Below are positions 35,308 through 44,318 of a DNA stretch of 64,000 nt, one piece after another. Source of the stretch: Bacteroidales bacterium. Its GTDB lineage: Bacteria; Bacteroidota; Bacteroidia; Bacteroidales; UBA932. The stretch is from contig JAFYTP010000099.1 in the NCBI GenBank assembly GCA_017558775.1, positions 47,009-111,008 of the forward strand. The letters run 5' to 3'. Position 1 is the first letter of the stretch, and each line of letters starts with the position of its first letter. The notes beneath the pieces were generated by a model, which was not told where the DNA came from, did not search any database, and saw only the letters and a program-made list of their open reading frames with translations. Position numbers and translations under genes: made by a program.

Positions 35308-35894
35308 TACTTCGCGGCCTTGGCGGCCTCAGCGGCGGCCTGCTGCATGGCGCGGGTGGCGTTCACGCGGCAGATGATGGTGTTCTTGTCAGAGACGATC
35401 TGGAGACCTTCGAACTTGAGGTCGCCGGCGACCATGCGCTCGTTGATGTTCAGCGGGGTGACATCGACGTCGAGCTGGTCGGGGAGGTCCTTCATCAGAG
35501 CCTTGACCTTCAGGGAACGGGAGACCTGGGTGAACTTACCACCGGCCTGCACACCCACCGGGTGACCGGAGATGTTGAGGGGGACGCTGATCACGATCGG
35601 CTTCTCCTCGTTCACGGCGAGGAAGTCCACGTGGAGGCAGTTGTCGTCCACCGGGTGCCACTGATACTCGTGCGCGATAGCGGTGTAGTTCTTGCCGTCG
35701 AGGTTGAGGTCGACGATGTAAGAGGCGGGGGTGTGGGTGAGACCCATCAGTTCCTTCTCATTGACGGTGAACAGGATGTTGTCAACGCCGGCACCGTAGA
35801 GGTTGCACGGAACGAGACCCTGGCGGCGGAACGCCTTGATGACGGCCTTGTTACCCTTCTCGCGGATCTGGCCGTTCAGCTGGAAATGCTTCAT
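35307..35894 (-). CDS. rplY: 50S ribosomal protein L25 (Ctc type)
   Basis: 195 residues, the longer CTC form with an N-terminal 5S rRNA-binding domain (about 1-95; RRQGLVPCNLYGAG) and a C-terminal beta domain (about 100-185; VPLNISGHPVGVQAGGKFTQ). It ends in an Ala/Lys-rich tail. It is expressed from a perfect consensus promoter together with pth. Confidence 0.95.
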   Translation of the reverse strand: MKHFQLNGQIREKGNKAVIKAFRRQGLVPCNLYGAGVDNILFTVNEKELMGLTHTPASYIVDLNLDGKNYTAIAHEYQWHPVDDNCLHVDFLAVNEEKPIVISVPLNISGHPVGVQAGGKFTQVSRSLKVKALMKDLPDQLDVDVTPLNINERMVAGDLKFEGLQIVSDKNTIICRVNATRAMQQAAAEAAKAAK

Positions 35895-35980
35895 TGTACT
35901 TTAATTTAAAAACGTGTTACTCAGTCTTCTTTTTCAAAGACCCCATTGCACCAAAAAGCCTTGCGCTTTTTTTAAGCGCG

Positions 35981-36011
35981 CAAAGATACTCATAATTTTT
36001 TGATTTCCAAA
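35981..36011 (-). promoter_or_regulatory. Promoter of rplY-pth
   Basis: On the minus strand TTTG (36011-36008), 19 bases, TATCTTTG (35988-35981). It starts right beside a REP-like hairpin that may terminate xerD transcription. Confidence 0.82.
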
Positions 36012-36012
36012 A

Positions 36013-36040
36013 AGATTCCTTCGCTTTGCTCGGAATGACA
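36013..36040. repeat. REP-like repeat, GCGAAGC subtype, at the xerD 3' end
   Basis: AGATTCC-TTCGCTTTGCTC-GGAATGACA. On the minus strand (xerD sense) the hairpin GTCATTCCGAGC...GGAATC runs into CTTTTT, so it may also act as the xerD terminator. Related in sequence to 52651-52680. Confidence 0.65.
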
Positions 36041-36042
36041 GG

Positions 36043-36918
36043 CTAGCGCCGGGGATGGTGCGCCAGGACGGCGGCCTGCCAGGTGGAGGAATCGATGTGG
36101 GTGTAGATCTCGGTCGTGAGGATGGATTCGTGGCCGAGCATCTCCTGGACGACGCGCAGGTCGGCCCCGCCTTCGATGAGGTGGGTGGCGAAGGAGTGGC
36201 GGAAGGTGTGCGGGGAGATTTCTTTGTGGATGCCCGCCGCCATCGCCCGTTCCTTCACGAGGTTGAAGACGGACACGCGGCTGAGGGGACGGCCGAAGCG
36301 GTTCAGGAAAAGGATGTCCTCATACGCGCGGACGGCCGGTTCGGGCCGGGCGGGGAGGTAGTTCCGGACGGCTTCCGCGGCCATCTCCCCGAGGGGGATG
36401 ATCCGCTGCTTGTTGCCCTTGCCGATGACATCGACATAACCCTCGTCCAGGTGGACGTGCGAGAGGAGGAGGCCGGTGCACTCGCTCACGCGGAGGCCGC
36501 AGCCGTACAGGACTTCCAGGATCGCGCGGTCCCGAAGGCCGATGGCGGCCTTCAGGTCCACGGATTCCATGATGGCGTCGACCTCTTCCACCGACAGGAC
36601 GGCGGGGAGGTATTTGCCCAGTTTCGGGGCGTCGATGCGGTCGCAGGGGTTGTCCTTGACGTCGCCTTCCTCGATGCACCAGTTGAAAAAGGACCGCAGG
36701 GAACTCAGCAGGCGCGCCTGCGAGCGCTTGGAGATCCCGGCCTGGATGCGGCCCGAAAGGTATCTTTCCACCTCGGCCGTGCCGATGTCGGCGGGAAGAT
36801 AGCCCTCATACGCCTTCAGGAGGCCTTCCACGTCACGGACATAGGATGCCACCGTGTTCGGCGACATCCCTCTCTCGATACGGAGATAGTTGCGGAAGTC
36901 CTCGGTGAGGCGGCTCAT
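36043..36918 (-). CDS. xerD: Tyrosine recombinase XerD/XerC
   Basis: 291 residues. SAM-like N-terminal DNA-binding domain (1-90) and catalytic domain with the full set: Arg143 (GLRVSE), Lys167 (GKGNK), His237-Arg240 (HTFRHSF), His263 (GHESI) and Tyr272 (YTH). Length and motifs fit a housekeeping Xer recombinase for chromosome dimer resolution at dif. XerC versus XerD cannot be decided here. No attachment site or mobile element is nearby, so a phage-type integrase is unlikely. Overlaps the M49 gene by one base. Confidence 0.88.
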   Translation of the reverse strand: MSRLTEDFRNYLRIERGMSPNTVASYVRDVEGLLKAYEGYLPADIGTAEVERYLSGRIQAGISKRSQARLLSSLRSFFNWCIEEGDVKDNPCDRIDAPKLGKYLPAVLSVEEVDAIMESVDLKAAIGLRDRAILEVLYGCGLRVSECTGLLLSHVHLDEGYVDVIGKGNKQRIIPLGEMAAEAVRNYLPARPEPAVRAYEDILFLNRFGRPLSRVSVFNLVKERAMAAGIHKEISPHTFRHSFATHLIEGGADLRVVQEMLGHESILTTEIYTHIDSSTWQAAVLAHHPRR

Positions 36919-38912
36919 CAGAGGGTGCCGTACTTGTGGCCGTATTCCAGCATCTGGCCGAGATAGTCGTCGGTATAGACGAGCTCGTAATCGACGATGG
37001 CGCCGTCCTTCTCCACCGGACGGATCTCCGGGTTGATGAAGCCGCCGTAAGGCTTCAGGCCCAGGGCGTCGTAACGCTCCTTGACCTCCTTATGGAGGAC
37101 AGGGTCGATGTTGACGGCGTAGGTCTCGATGAGGGCCTTGCCTGCGGCGTAGTCGCCCTCGGACTTGATGCGCTGGATCTCGGCGAGGAGCTCCGCGAAC
37201 AGAGCGCGGAGTTTCACGTAGTCATTGACCACGAAATAGGTCTTGCCGTCGCGGACTTTCTTTTCGATGACATTGTCCGCGGCGCCCTTCTCATAGCACC
37301 ACTCGGCGACGAGTTTGCGGTTCTGCATGTGGGCCTCGGTGTTGGGACGGCCGAGCTCCACGCGGTTGAACTGGACCATCATGCCGTTGCGGATGTAGCT
37401 GTCGTATTCGGCCTTGTAGGCCTCCGGGTCGGGCATGATGCCGAGTTCGACCATCTTCGGGTCGGCGGTGTAGTAGAGGCCGAACAGGTCGGCGCGGGCT
37501 TCCTCCAGGGCGGAGGCATATTCTCCCATCGCGGTGGTGGAAACGCCCGGCAGGAGCTGCCCGGAGCCGTGGCCCAGGCACTCGTGCAGGTCGGTGTGGA
37601 TCTCGTCGGCGACGGTGCCCCACTGCTTGCTGCGGGCGATTTCAGCCTCGTCCCAGGCGAACTCGCCGAGGACGCTCTTCGGGAACTCCAGCGCGGAGTA
37701 GTCGTAGGTGTGGGTGATGTTGGCGATCGTCACGCTCTTGGAGCCGTGGTCCTTGCGGATCCAGTCGGCGTTCGGGAGGTTGATGCCGATGGGGGTGGAG
37801 GGATAGCTGTCGCCGGCGAGGCAGACGGCGTTGATGACCTTCGCGGACACGCCCTTGACGGTCTTCTTGCGGAAGCGGGGATCGACGGGGGAGTGGTCCT
37901 CGAACCACTGGGCGTTGGCGCTCAGGGTTTCCGTGCGGCGGGAGGCCTCGAAGTCCTTGATATTGACATAACCCTCCCAGGCGCCCTTGCGGCCGAGCGG
38001 GTCGTTGTAGTCCTCGACGAAGCCGTTGATGAAGTCGACGGTGCCGATGGTGTCCTTCACCCATTCGATGTTGAACTCGTCCCACTTACGGAGGTCGCCG
38101 GTGCGGTAATACTCCACGAGGAGACCGAGGGCGCGGGCCTGGATGTCATTCTCGGCCACTTCCTTCGCCTTCAGGAGTTCGTCGCAGATCTTGACGATGG
38201 CGGGGGAGTAGATGCCGCCGACCATCCAGGGGAACTCGACCACCTTGCCGTCCGGCCCCTTGACGACCTTGGTGTTGAGGCCGTAGGAGACGGGGCAGGG
38301 ATCCTTCGGGTCCACGATGGAGGCGTAGTACTTCTCCACCTCCTCGCGGGTGACGCCGTCGTAGAAGTTCACGGCCGACAGGGCGACGATGTCGCCGGAG
38401 GTCTCCGTGGACCGGCGCTGCGGGTACCGCGCCGGGTTGTAGATCACGTCCAGGAGGTCGTCATCGTCGATGCCGACGGCCTTCAGCAAGCTGGCGAAGT
38501 ACTCCTGCGGGCAGGTCGGGAAGAACTTGTCCTCGGCATAATGGTGGTGCATGCCGTTGGAGAAGAACAGGCGCTTGGCATAGACCGTGAAGGCTTCGAA
38601 GTCAGCGCTTTTGCGGTCGCCCTTATAATTCTCGAGGATGTTCTCCACGGCGTGGCGCACGCGGAGGTTGTCCTTGCAGTTCTGGTCCCAGAGGATGTCC
38701 CGGCCGAACTTCGCGGCTTCGGCGAGGTGATAGGCGTATTCCTTCTGCTTGAGGGACAGGCTGTCCCAGCCGGGAACCTGATAGCGCATCACTTTCAGGT
38801 CCGCGAAGGAATCCACGGTATAACGGAAAGGTTCTTCCGATTTCTTTTCCGAGCAGGCGCCGATCGCGGCGGCGGCTCCCAGTGCGATCATCATTTTAAA
38901 GATAGGGTTCAT
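36918..38912 (-). CDS. Dipeptidyl peptidase III-like (M49) lipoprotein
   Basis: 664 residues from ATG 38912. Lipobox IGAC (about residue 20) predicts a lipid-anchored periplasmic or surface protein. The M49 zinc motifs are HECLGH (443-448) and EEARAD (470-475). The enzyme would remove dipeptides from oligopeptide N-termini. A TTG three codons upstream was rejected; ATG gives a better signal peptide. The gene is divergent from the C11 peptidase gene and is followed by xerD. Confidence 0.9.
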   Translation of the reverse strand: MNPIFKMMIALGAAAAIGACSEKKSEEPFRYTVDSFADLKVMRYQVPGWDSLSLKQKEYAYHLAEAAKFGRDILWDQNCKDNLRVRHAVENILENYKGDRKSADFEAFTVYAKRLFFSNGMHHHYAEDKFFPTCPQEYFASLLKAVGIDDDDLLDVIYNPARYPQRRSTETSGDIVALSAVNFYDGVTREEVEKYYASIVDPKDPCPVSYGLNTKVVKGPDGKVVEFPWMVGGIYSPAIVKICDELLKAKEVAENDIQARALGLLVEYYRTGDLRKWDEFNIEWVKDTIGTVDFINGFVEDYNDPLGRKGAWEGYVNIKDFEASRRTETLSANAQWFEDHSPVDPRFRKKTVKGVSAKVINAVCLAGDSYPSTPIGINLPNADWIRKDHGSKSVTIANITHTYDYSALEFPKSVLGEFAWDEAEIARSKQWGTVADEIHTDLHECLGHGSGQLLPGVSTTAMGEYASALEEARADLFGLYYTADPKMVELGIMPDPEAYKAEYDSYIRNGMMVQFNRVELGRPNTEAHMQNRKLVAEWCYEKGAADNVIEKKVRDGKTYFVVNDYVKLRALFAELLAEIQRIKSEGDYAAGKALIETYAVNIDPVLHKEVKERYDALGLKPYGGFINPEIRPVEKDGAIVDYELVYTDDYLGQMLEYGHKYGTL

Positions 38913-38928
38913 AGGGTTCAATTTGATG

Positions 38929-38956
38929 CAAAATTATGAAATAAATCTTAACTTTG
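38929..38956. promoter_or_regulatory. Divergent -7 elements for the M49 and C11 peptidase genes
   Basis: Minus strand TAATTTTG (38936-38929) serves the M49 gene; plus strand TAACTTTG (38949-38956) serves the C11 gene. They are 12 bases apart. Convincing -33 boxes are not seen for either, and the promoters would overlap, so the two peptidase genes may be co-controlled. Confidence 0.6.
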
Positions 38957-38974
38957 TTTTTCGGAACCATTTTT

Positions 38975-40261
38975 ATGGCGAAAGTACGCATCATATTTTT
39001 GGCGCTTTTAACGCTCCTGGGAATCTGCTCCTGCGAGCGGGACGGGATGGATTTTACCCTGAATGTCGGCCCTTTCGGCGACTCCGAGGAAACCCGCAAG
39101 GTGATGCTGCTTTACGAGGCTGGCTTCAATTCGCTGGGCGGCTACATGGGGACCAACATCAACGACCTGCAGGAGGGCTATCTTCCCGGAAAAGGCAGGA
39201 ATGACGATGTCCTCCTGCTCCTCAGCCACCTGACCAAATCCTCGCGGAACTATACTTCCGAAACGGCTCCGGCCATGATCCGCCTCTATTCCGACCGCGG
39301 CAAATGCCGGATGGACACCCTCAAAGTCTGGCCCGTCGGGACTTCCATTGCCAATGCCGCGATGGTGACCGAAGTGTTCAACTGGGTGAAGGAATCCTTC
39401 CCGGCCACCGGCTACGGCGCCATCCTTTCCTCCCACGCCACCGGCTGGCTGCCGGAGGACTATTACAACAATCCCAAGAAATACGAAGGGAATGACCGGA
39501 GCAACTCTTACTATTGGTCGCGTCCCCAGTACCGGACATTCGGACAGGAGTATTACTCCCAGGGTACGAAGACGGAGGAAATCGAGATCAAGGACCTCGC
39601 AGCCGCCATTCCTTACAAGTTGGATTATATCCTCTTCGATGCTTGTCTGATGGCGACGGTGGAGGTCGCATGGGAGCTCCGGAACGTGTGCTCCTATCTT
39701 GCCGTCTCCCCGTGTGAGATTCCGGCCGCGGGATTCAATTACAAGACGCTCGCCGGGCATCTTCTCCAGCCGACGGTCCCGGACCTGAAGGCCGTCTGCA
39801 AGGACTATTTCGCCGCGTACGAGAAGGATTCGATTTACGGGGCGACCATCACGATGGTGGACTGCAATGCCCTGGACCCCCTTGCCAACACCTGCCGCAC
39901 CCTCTTCGACCGCTATCGTTCCGGTATCCGGAATTTGGACGGAAGAAATGTGCAGGTGTATGACCGGACGATGGGCGGCAAGCACTACTTCGCTTTCTTC
40001 GACTTGAAGGACATGCTCCGCGAGGCCGGTGCCACGACGGAGGATCTCGCTCTCCTGCAGGATGCCATTGACCAGGCCCTGGTCTATGAGGCCCACACGG
40101 CCAAGTTCATCGACGTGAACCTGGAGCGCGTCTGCGGCCTGGCGATTTACCTCCCGGCCTACCCTGACTATCGGAAGGACAGCTGGCACGGCACCCAATT
40201 CCTGGACAATTTCTACAAGTCCAACATTTCCTGGAACCACGCCACCGGATTGGTGGAATAA
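38975..40261 (+). CDS. Clostripain-family (C11) cysteine peptidase, lipoprotein
   Basis: 428 residues from ATG 38975. A hydrophobic signal ends in a Cys (ICSC, Cys20), so it is a likely lipoprotein. The catalytic dyad is His154 (LSSHATGW) and Cys224 (LFDACLMA), as in clostripain, which cleaves after Arg or Lys. A TTG at 38954 lies within the -7 element and was rejected. An Ntn-hydrolase gene follows 11 bases later. Confidence 0.88.
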   Translation: MAKVRIIFLALLTLLGICSCERDGMDFTLNVGPFGDSEETRKVMLLYEAGFNSLGGYMGTNINDLQEGYLPGKGRNDDVLLLLSHLTKSSRNYTSETAPAMIRLYSDRGKCRMDTLKVWPVGTSIANAAMVTEVFNWVKESFPATGYGAILSSHATGWLPEDYYNNPKKYEGNDRSNSYYWSRPQYRTFGQEYYSQGTKTEEIEIKDLAAAIPYKLDYILFDACLMATVEVAWELRNVCSYLAVSPCEIPAAGFNYKTLAGHLLQPTVPDLKAVCKDYFAAYEKDSIYGATITMVDCNALDPLANTCRTLFDRYRSGIRNLDGRNVQVYDRTMGGKHYFAFFDLKDMLREAGATTEDLALLQDAIDQALVYEAHTAKFIDVNLERVCGLAIYLPAYPDYRKDSWHGTQFLDNFYKSNISWNHATGLVE

Positions 40262-40272
40262 ATAACACGGTC

Positions 40273-41406
40273 ATGAAGAAAATACTGCTTTGGATCCTCG
40301 GCATCCTTGCCGCGCTTGTCCTCGTTGTCGCCTGCCTCTGGGGCCGCGAGATCAGAACCCTCGGAACCATCGACCCGGTCGATGGGAATCCCTATCTGTA
40401 CCGGATGGAATACAAGGCCGGGTACGACCTGGACGATGTCATCCAGAAGGAGGTCGATTCCAACGCGGAGCTGCTCGACTATGTCATCGGCCGCATCGGC
40501 AAGGGCCTTCCCATCAAGATGAAGAGCGCGCAGGTGGCGGACGAGAACGGGGAGATGGGCACCATCAACTGCACCTCCTTCCAGGCCGCCAAGGCCGATG
40601 GGGACGGCTTCTACTACGGCCGCAACTACGACTATTTCAAGAACCCGACGATGGTGACGGTGTCCAGGCCCAAGAAGGGCTACGCCTCCATCGCCGTCAG
40701 CGACATGTCGCACTTCGGGTACTCCTTGGAGAAGCTGCCGGACAGCTTCATGGCCCGCTTGAGCTGCCTGGCTGCGGTTTACGCACCCGTCGACGGTATG
40801 AATGAGAAGGGTCTGTGCACTTCCATCATGGCCCTGCCGAAGCAGGCCGCCCAGCAGGACACTCCCAAGCCGAACGTGGGCACCACCATCATCATGCGTC
40901 TGTGGCTGGACCGTTGCGCCACGGTGCAGGAGGCGCTGGACCTGCTGGAAACGGTGGACATCCGGCACGACGCCTCCGTCGGCTCCGGCTACCACTACAT
41001 GGTGGCGGACGCCGCCGGTGACTGCGCCGTCGTGGAATTCGACAAGGAGGACGGCTGGAAGACGATGATCGTCCGCAAGGATCCCGAGGCGAATTGTATG
41101 CTCGTGACGAACCACCTCCTCTCGGAGAAATACTACACCACCGAACCCGATCCCGCCGTGGGCAACCCCCACAGCAAGAGCTGGTGGCGCTACGAAACCG
41201 CCGGGGCATACCTCCAGGAGCACAACGGAATCCTGACCAAGGAACAGGCGCAGGAATGCCTCGCCCTCGTCCATTGGAAAGACCTCGTCTGGGACAACGG
41301 CATGGTCGAAGATACCCAATACAGCAACGTCTACGACCAGACCGCCCTCACCCTGGACCTCCGCAACTGGAACGACTACGACAAGACCGTGCGCTTTAAT
41401 CTGTAG
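40273..41406 (+). CDS. Choloylglycine hydrolase / C45-like Ntn hydrolase, membrane-anchored
   Basis: 377 residues. One N-terminal membrane helix (4-24) anchors it. The Ntn-type core starts at the putative nucleophile Cys100 (GTINCTSF), followed by YYGRNYDY and DGMNEKGLC, as in linear amide C-N hydrolases. About 99 residues precede the Cys, so maturation by cleavage before Cys100, as in the C45 acyltransferases, is expected if it is active. Substrates may be bile salt conjugates, N-acyl amino acids or similar amides; none can be named. It overlaps the convergent comEA-like gene by 11 bases. Confidence 0.8.
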   Translation: MKKILLWILGILAALVLVVACLWGREIRTLGTIDPVDGNPYLYRMEYKAGYDLDDVIQKEVDSNAELLDYVIGRIGKGLPIKMKSAQVADENGEMGTINCTSFQAAKADGDGFYYGRNYDYFKNPTMVTVSRPKKGYASIAVSDMSHFGYSLEKLPDSFMARLSCLAAVYAPVDGMNEKGLCTSIMALPKQAAQQDTPKPNVGTTIIMRLWLDRCATVQEALDLLETVDIRHDASVGSGYHYMVADAAGDCAVVEFDKEDGWKTMIVRKDPEANCMLVTNHLLSEKYYTTEPDPAVGNPHSKSWWRYETAGAYLQEHNGILTKEQAQECLALVHWKDLVWDNGMVEDTQYSNVYDQTALTLDLRNWNDYDKTVRFNL

Positions 41407-42301
41407 CGGGTTTCGCCAAAATACATCTGGACAACTGCCGGTGATGCTCTTCCGAAAGCACACCGGCTTTTTGCAACCCTTCCAGCGTCCAAGTCTCCTT
41501 CGGCTGATGCGTGCGGTAAAGAACGATGGAATGGGCTTCGTCTTTCGAGATGTAGGGATGGCGAGCAAGATCGACCTCAGAGAGCGTCCAGATAGGATAA
41601 GGCTCTGGCTTGGAGCAGGTGATGAGGTCTTTCAAGCCGTCGTATTTCTCCCGGTCGAAGTGATAAATGTCCATCAGCTGCTCCGGGGTGGAATAGCCGC
41701 GGAGGGAGGCCCGGTAGGATACCATCTTGGCCGCGAAGTAAGGGCCGATGCCGGGGAGGGTTTCAAAGGCGGCGCTGTCGGCCTTGTTTATGTCGATGCG
41801 GGGGATGTCGATGTAGGGTTTCAGGCGGTCGAAGACCGAATCGGCGACCACAAAGGATTTGGCGAAATCGGAGGGGCGGCGGTAGCGGCCGCCTTTGGCC
41901 CGGTAGTTCAGGATGGACTGGGCCTGCTTCTCGGAAAAGCCCAGGCGCATCAGGTCTTCCAGGGAGGCGGTGTTCGGGTTGAATCGGAAGGTCTCCACTG
42001 GGCGGCGGGCCGCCTTCTCCCGCACCTGGACGGCCTCCGGGCTGTGGTTTGAAGACCGTCGGATGATAGTTGTGTCCATCTCCTCTTCCTCCTCTTGGCT
42101 CGCTTCAGCCAGTGGCTTAGGGCGTTCCACAATATAGACGGTATCCGGCCGGTCGCGGTCGGCGACCAGACGCGTCACCGCCGCTTTGTGGACGAACAAA
42201 GCGACTTCGAACCCGATGATGAGAAATACAAGGGCGATGGCGCCCGTGGTGAAACTACTGGTCGGTTTCTTCGACGTCTTCTGTCTCTTCCCCTCTTCCA
42301 T
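41396..42301 (-). CDS. ComEA-like helix-hairpin-helix membrane protein
   Basis: 301 residues. A single membrane helix (about 19-38) is followed by a charged linker and repeated HhH domains: RFNPNTASLEDLMRLGF (about 104-120), DINKADSAAFETLPGIGPYFA (two HhH-type motifs, about 170-195) and SEVDLARHPYISKDEAHSI (about 240-260). Such proteins bind DNA in the periplasm, for uptake or nuclease roles; this long Bacteroidetes form has an unknown job. It overlaps rsmI by 47 bases. Confidence 0.82.
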   Translation of the reverse strand: MEEGKRQKTSKKPTSSFTTGAIALVFLIIGFEVALFVHKAAVTRLVADRDRPDTVYIVERPKPLAEASQEEEEEMDTTIIRRSSNHSPEAVQVREKAARRPVETFRFNPNTASLEDLMRLGFSEKQAQSILNYRAKGGRYRRPSDFAKSFVVADSVFDRLKPYIDIPRIDINKADSAAFETLPGIGPYFAAKMVSYRASLRGYSTPEQLMDIYHFDREKYDGLKDLITCSKPEPYPIWTLSEVDLARHPYISKDEAHSIVLYRTHQPKETWTLEGLQKAGVLSEEHHRQLSRCILAKPATD

Positions 42302-43001
42302 AACGCTTCTGTTTGACAGGTTTCACCGGCTCCGCGCCGGCGACGACTAATACGATTTCGCCTTTGGGTTCATGCTCCCGGAACCAGGCGGCGACTTCCT
42401 GGAGGGTGCCTCTCTTGTGCTCTTCGTGGAGCTTGGATATCTCGCGGGCGACGGAGCAGCGGCGATCCGGCCCGAAATGTTCAATCATCTGCTCGAGCGT
42501 CTTCACCAGCCGGTAAGGGGACTCGTAGAAGACCATCGTACGGGTTTCTCCCTCCAGGGAGGTGAGGAACGTCTGCCGGCCTTTCTTCTGGGGGAGGAAC
42601 CCTTCGAAAGCGAACCGGTCGCACGGCAGACCGGAGGAAACGATGGCAGGGATGCAGGCCGTGGCGCCCGGGAGCGTCTGGACCTCGATGCCCTCTTCCG
42701 CGCAGGTGCGGGCGAGCAGGAAGCCCGGGTCGGAGATGCCGGGCGTGCCGGCGTCGCTGACAAGGGCGACGTTCAGGCCGCCTAGGATGCGCTCCTTCAC
42801 CAGTTGCACCGTCTGGTGTTCGTTGAACTTGTGGTGCGACTGGAGCGGCTTATGGATGTCGTAATGCTTGAGGAGGACGGAACTCGTGCGGGTGTCCTCC
42901 GCCAGGATCAGGTCAGCCTCCTTCAGGACCTGGACGGCCCGGAAGGTCATGTCGTCGAGATTGCCGACCGGAGTCGGGACGATGAAAAGCTTTCCCGCCA
43001 T
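42255..43001 (-). CDS. rsmI: 16S rRNA (cytidine1402-2'-O)-methyltransferase
   Basis: 248 residues, RsmI/YraL. N-terminal VPTPVGNLDDMTFRA, AEDTRTSS, SDAGTPGISDPG and LPGATACIPA motifs of tetrapyrrole-methylase-like SAM enzymes. The C-terminus carries a short acidic extension (RGEETEDVEETDQ). The start overlaps the upstream gene stop by one base, and the end overlaps the comEA-like gene by 47 bases. Confidence 0.95.
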   Translation of the reverse strand: MAGKLFIVPTPVGNLDDMTFRAVQVLKEADLILAEDTRTSSVLLKHYDIHKPLQSHHKFNEHQTVQLVKERILGGLNVALVSDAGTPGISDPGFLLARTCAEEGIEVQTLPGATACIPAIVSSGLPCDRFAFEGFLPQKKGRQTFLTSLEGETRTMVFYESPYRLVKTLEQMIEHFGPDRRCSVAREISKLHEEHKRGTLQEVAAWFREHEPKGEIVLVVAGAEPVKPVKQKRYGRGEETEDVEETDQ

Positions 43002-43684
43002 CAGCCCAGTTTCTTGCGGATGGCCATCATGAAGTTATAGACGATGTCGGACTTGAGGTTCCAATCCGGGAAGCGCTCCAGGAGGTAGTCCACCGCTTCA
43101 TCCAGGCCGGAGAGTCCGTTCAGTTCGCTGATGGTCTGGTCGTACAAGGCATAGTCTTCTTTGAACAGAGTGCCGATGAACAGCGCGCGGTCGTACAGGG
43201 AGATGCCGCTGCGGATGTTCTTCACCGACACGCCCGGTTTATCCAGCCGCCAGGGCAGGCGCTCCGTATCCGGCCTCGGCACGGCGGGTGCCGGCTTGGG
43301 CTGGACCGGTGCCGGTGCAGGCTCCGGTTCGGGTGCGGGAGCGGGTGCCGGTTCCGGGATAGGCTCAGGTTCAGGAAGATCCTCGACCACGGGCTCCGGT
43401 TCGGGTTCCGGGAACGCATCGACAATGACCTCGGAGACGGGTTCCACCACCGGTTCGATTACCGGTTCCACGACGGGTGCTTCCACCACGGGCGCGGCCA
43501 CTTCCGGCAGGTCGGAAATGCCGATTTCCATATCGGTGAAGTCCGATTCTTCCACCGGAGATTCCTCCTTGGCAGAGACCTGCCGGAGGGATTCCACCTT
43601 CTCCTCGAGGGCGAGGACCTGGCGCTTGAGCGAAGCGAGTTCGGACTCGATTTCCCGCAAGATTTCTGTTCTATTATTCTCCAT
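43001..43684 (-). CDS. Conserved protein with coiled coil and Pro/Glu-rich linker
   Basis: 227 residues. N-terminal coiled coil (about 5-40; [20 protein letters not shown]), a low-complexity P/E/V/A-rich region (about 60-145), and a conserved-looking C-terminal helical domain (about 155-227; [19 protein letters not shown], then [11 protein letters not shown]). No known enzyme motif. It has no signal peptide, so it is cytoplasmic. Coupled to rsmI by a one-base overlap. I recognise the general type from other Bacteroidales but know no function. Confidence 0.75.
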   Translation of the reverse strand: MENNRTEILREIESELASLKRQVLALEEKVESLRQVSAKEESPVEESDFTDMEIGISDLPEVAAPVVEAPVVEPVIEPVVEPVSEVIVDAFPEPEPEPVVEDLPEPEPIPEPAPAPAPEPEPAPAPVQPKPAPAVPRPDTERLPWRLDKPGVSVKNIRSGISLYDRALFIGTLFKEDYALYDQTISELNGLSGLDEAVDYLLERFPDWNLKSDIVYNFMMAIRKKLG

Positions 43685-43691
43685 AAATGAC

Positions 43692-43699
43692 TATCTTTG
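43692..43699 (+). promoter_or_regulatory. -7 element of tdk
   Basis: TATCTTTG, 28 bases before ATG 43728, in the gap between divergent genes. The -33 box is not clear. Confidence 0.55.
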
Positions 43700-43727
43700 C
43701 AAAAGTCAACCTAGCAAAGTTAAGGAA

Positions 43728-44306
43728 ATGTTTTTGGAAAACACAAAAAAAACGGGCAGCATCGAAGTCATATGCGGCTCGATGTTCTCCGGCAAGACGG
43801 AGGAACTGATCCGGAGGCTGAAAAGGGCCCAGTTCGCGAAGCAGAAAATCGCCACTTTCAAACCCACCGTGGACAAGCGCTATTCGGATCTGGACGTCGT
43901 CTCGCATGATTCCCACAGCATTTCCTGCACCCCCATCAAGACCCCGTCCCGGATGTTGCAGATCGACCCGGACGTCGAGGTCGTCGGCATCGACGAAGCC
44001 CAGTTCTTCGATGACAGCATCATCGGCGTCTGCCAGGAACTCGCCGGCCGCGGCATCCGCGTCATCATCGCCGGCCTGGACACGGACTTCCTCGGAAAAC
44101 CCTTTGGGCCGATGCCCGGTCTGATGGCCATCGCCGAGGATGTCCAGAAGGTCCATGCCATCTGCGTCCGCTGCGGCTCTCTTGCAAACCACTCCCACCG
44201 TCTTTCCGACAGCAAGAAGCTGGTCGTCCTGGGCGAGAAGGACACTTACGAGCCCCTCTGCCGCGACTGCTACAACAAAGCGCTGGCGGAAGACAAGGAA
44301 GGATAA
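43728..44306 (+). CDS. tdk: Thymidine kinase (type II)
   Basis: 192 residues from ATG 43728. Walker A GSMFSGKT, Walker B-like GIDEAQFF, lasso region and zinc-binding cysteines (CVRCGS...CRDC) match type II TK. It phosphorylates thymidine for salvage. The start was chosen downstream of the -7 element; the upstream open frame is antisense to the neighbouring gene. Confidence 0.96.
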   Translation: MFLENTKKTGSIEVICGSMFSGKTEELIRRLKRAQFAKQKIATFKPTVDKRYSDLDVVSHDSHSISCTPIKTPSRMLQIDPDVEVVGIDEAQFFDDSIIGVCQELAGRGIRVIIAGLDTDFLGKPFGPMPGLMAIAEDVQKVHAICVRCGSLANHSHRLSDSKKLVVLGEKDTYEPLCRDCYNKALAEDKEG

Positions 44307-44318
44307 ACCTCCCATACT

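Noticed and set aside
36043-36918. Phage or integrative-element integrase
   Set aside because: Length and motifs fit a housekeeping Xer recombinase, and no attachment site, tRNA or phage genes are nearby.
36936-38939. 667-codon frame antisense to the M49 peptidase gene
   Set aside because: Shadow of a clear M49 gene with zinc motifs; composition is dominated by Val, Gly, Asp and Ala with no domain.
43240-43530. Repetitive DNA as a possible mobile or regulatory repeat
   Set aside because: It encodes the Pro/Glu-rich linker of a normal open frame; the repetition is codon-level low complexity.
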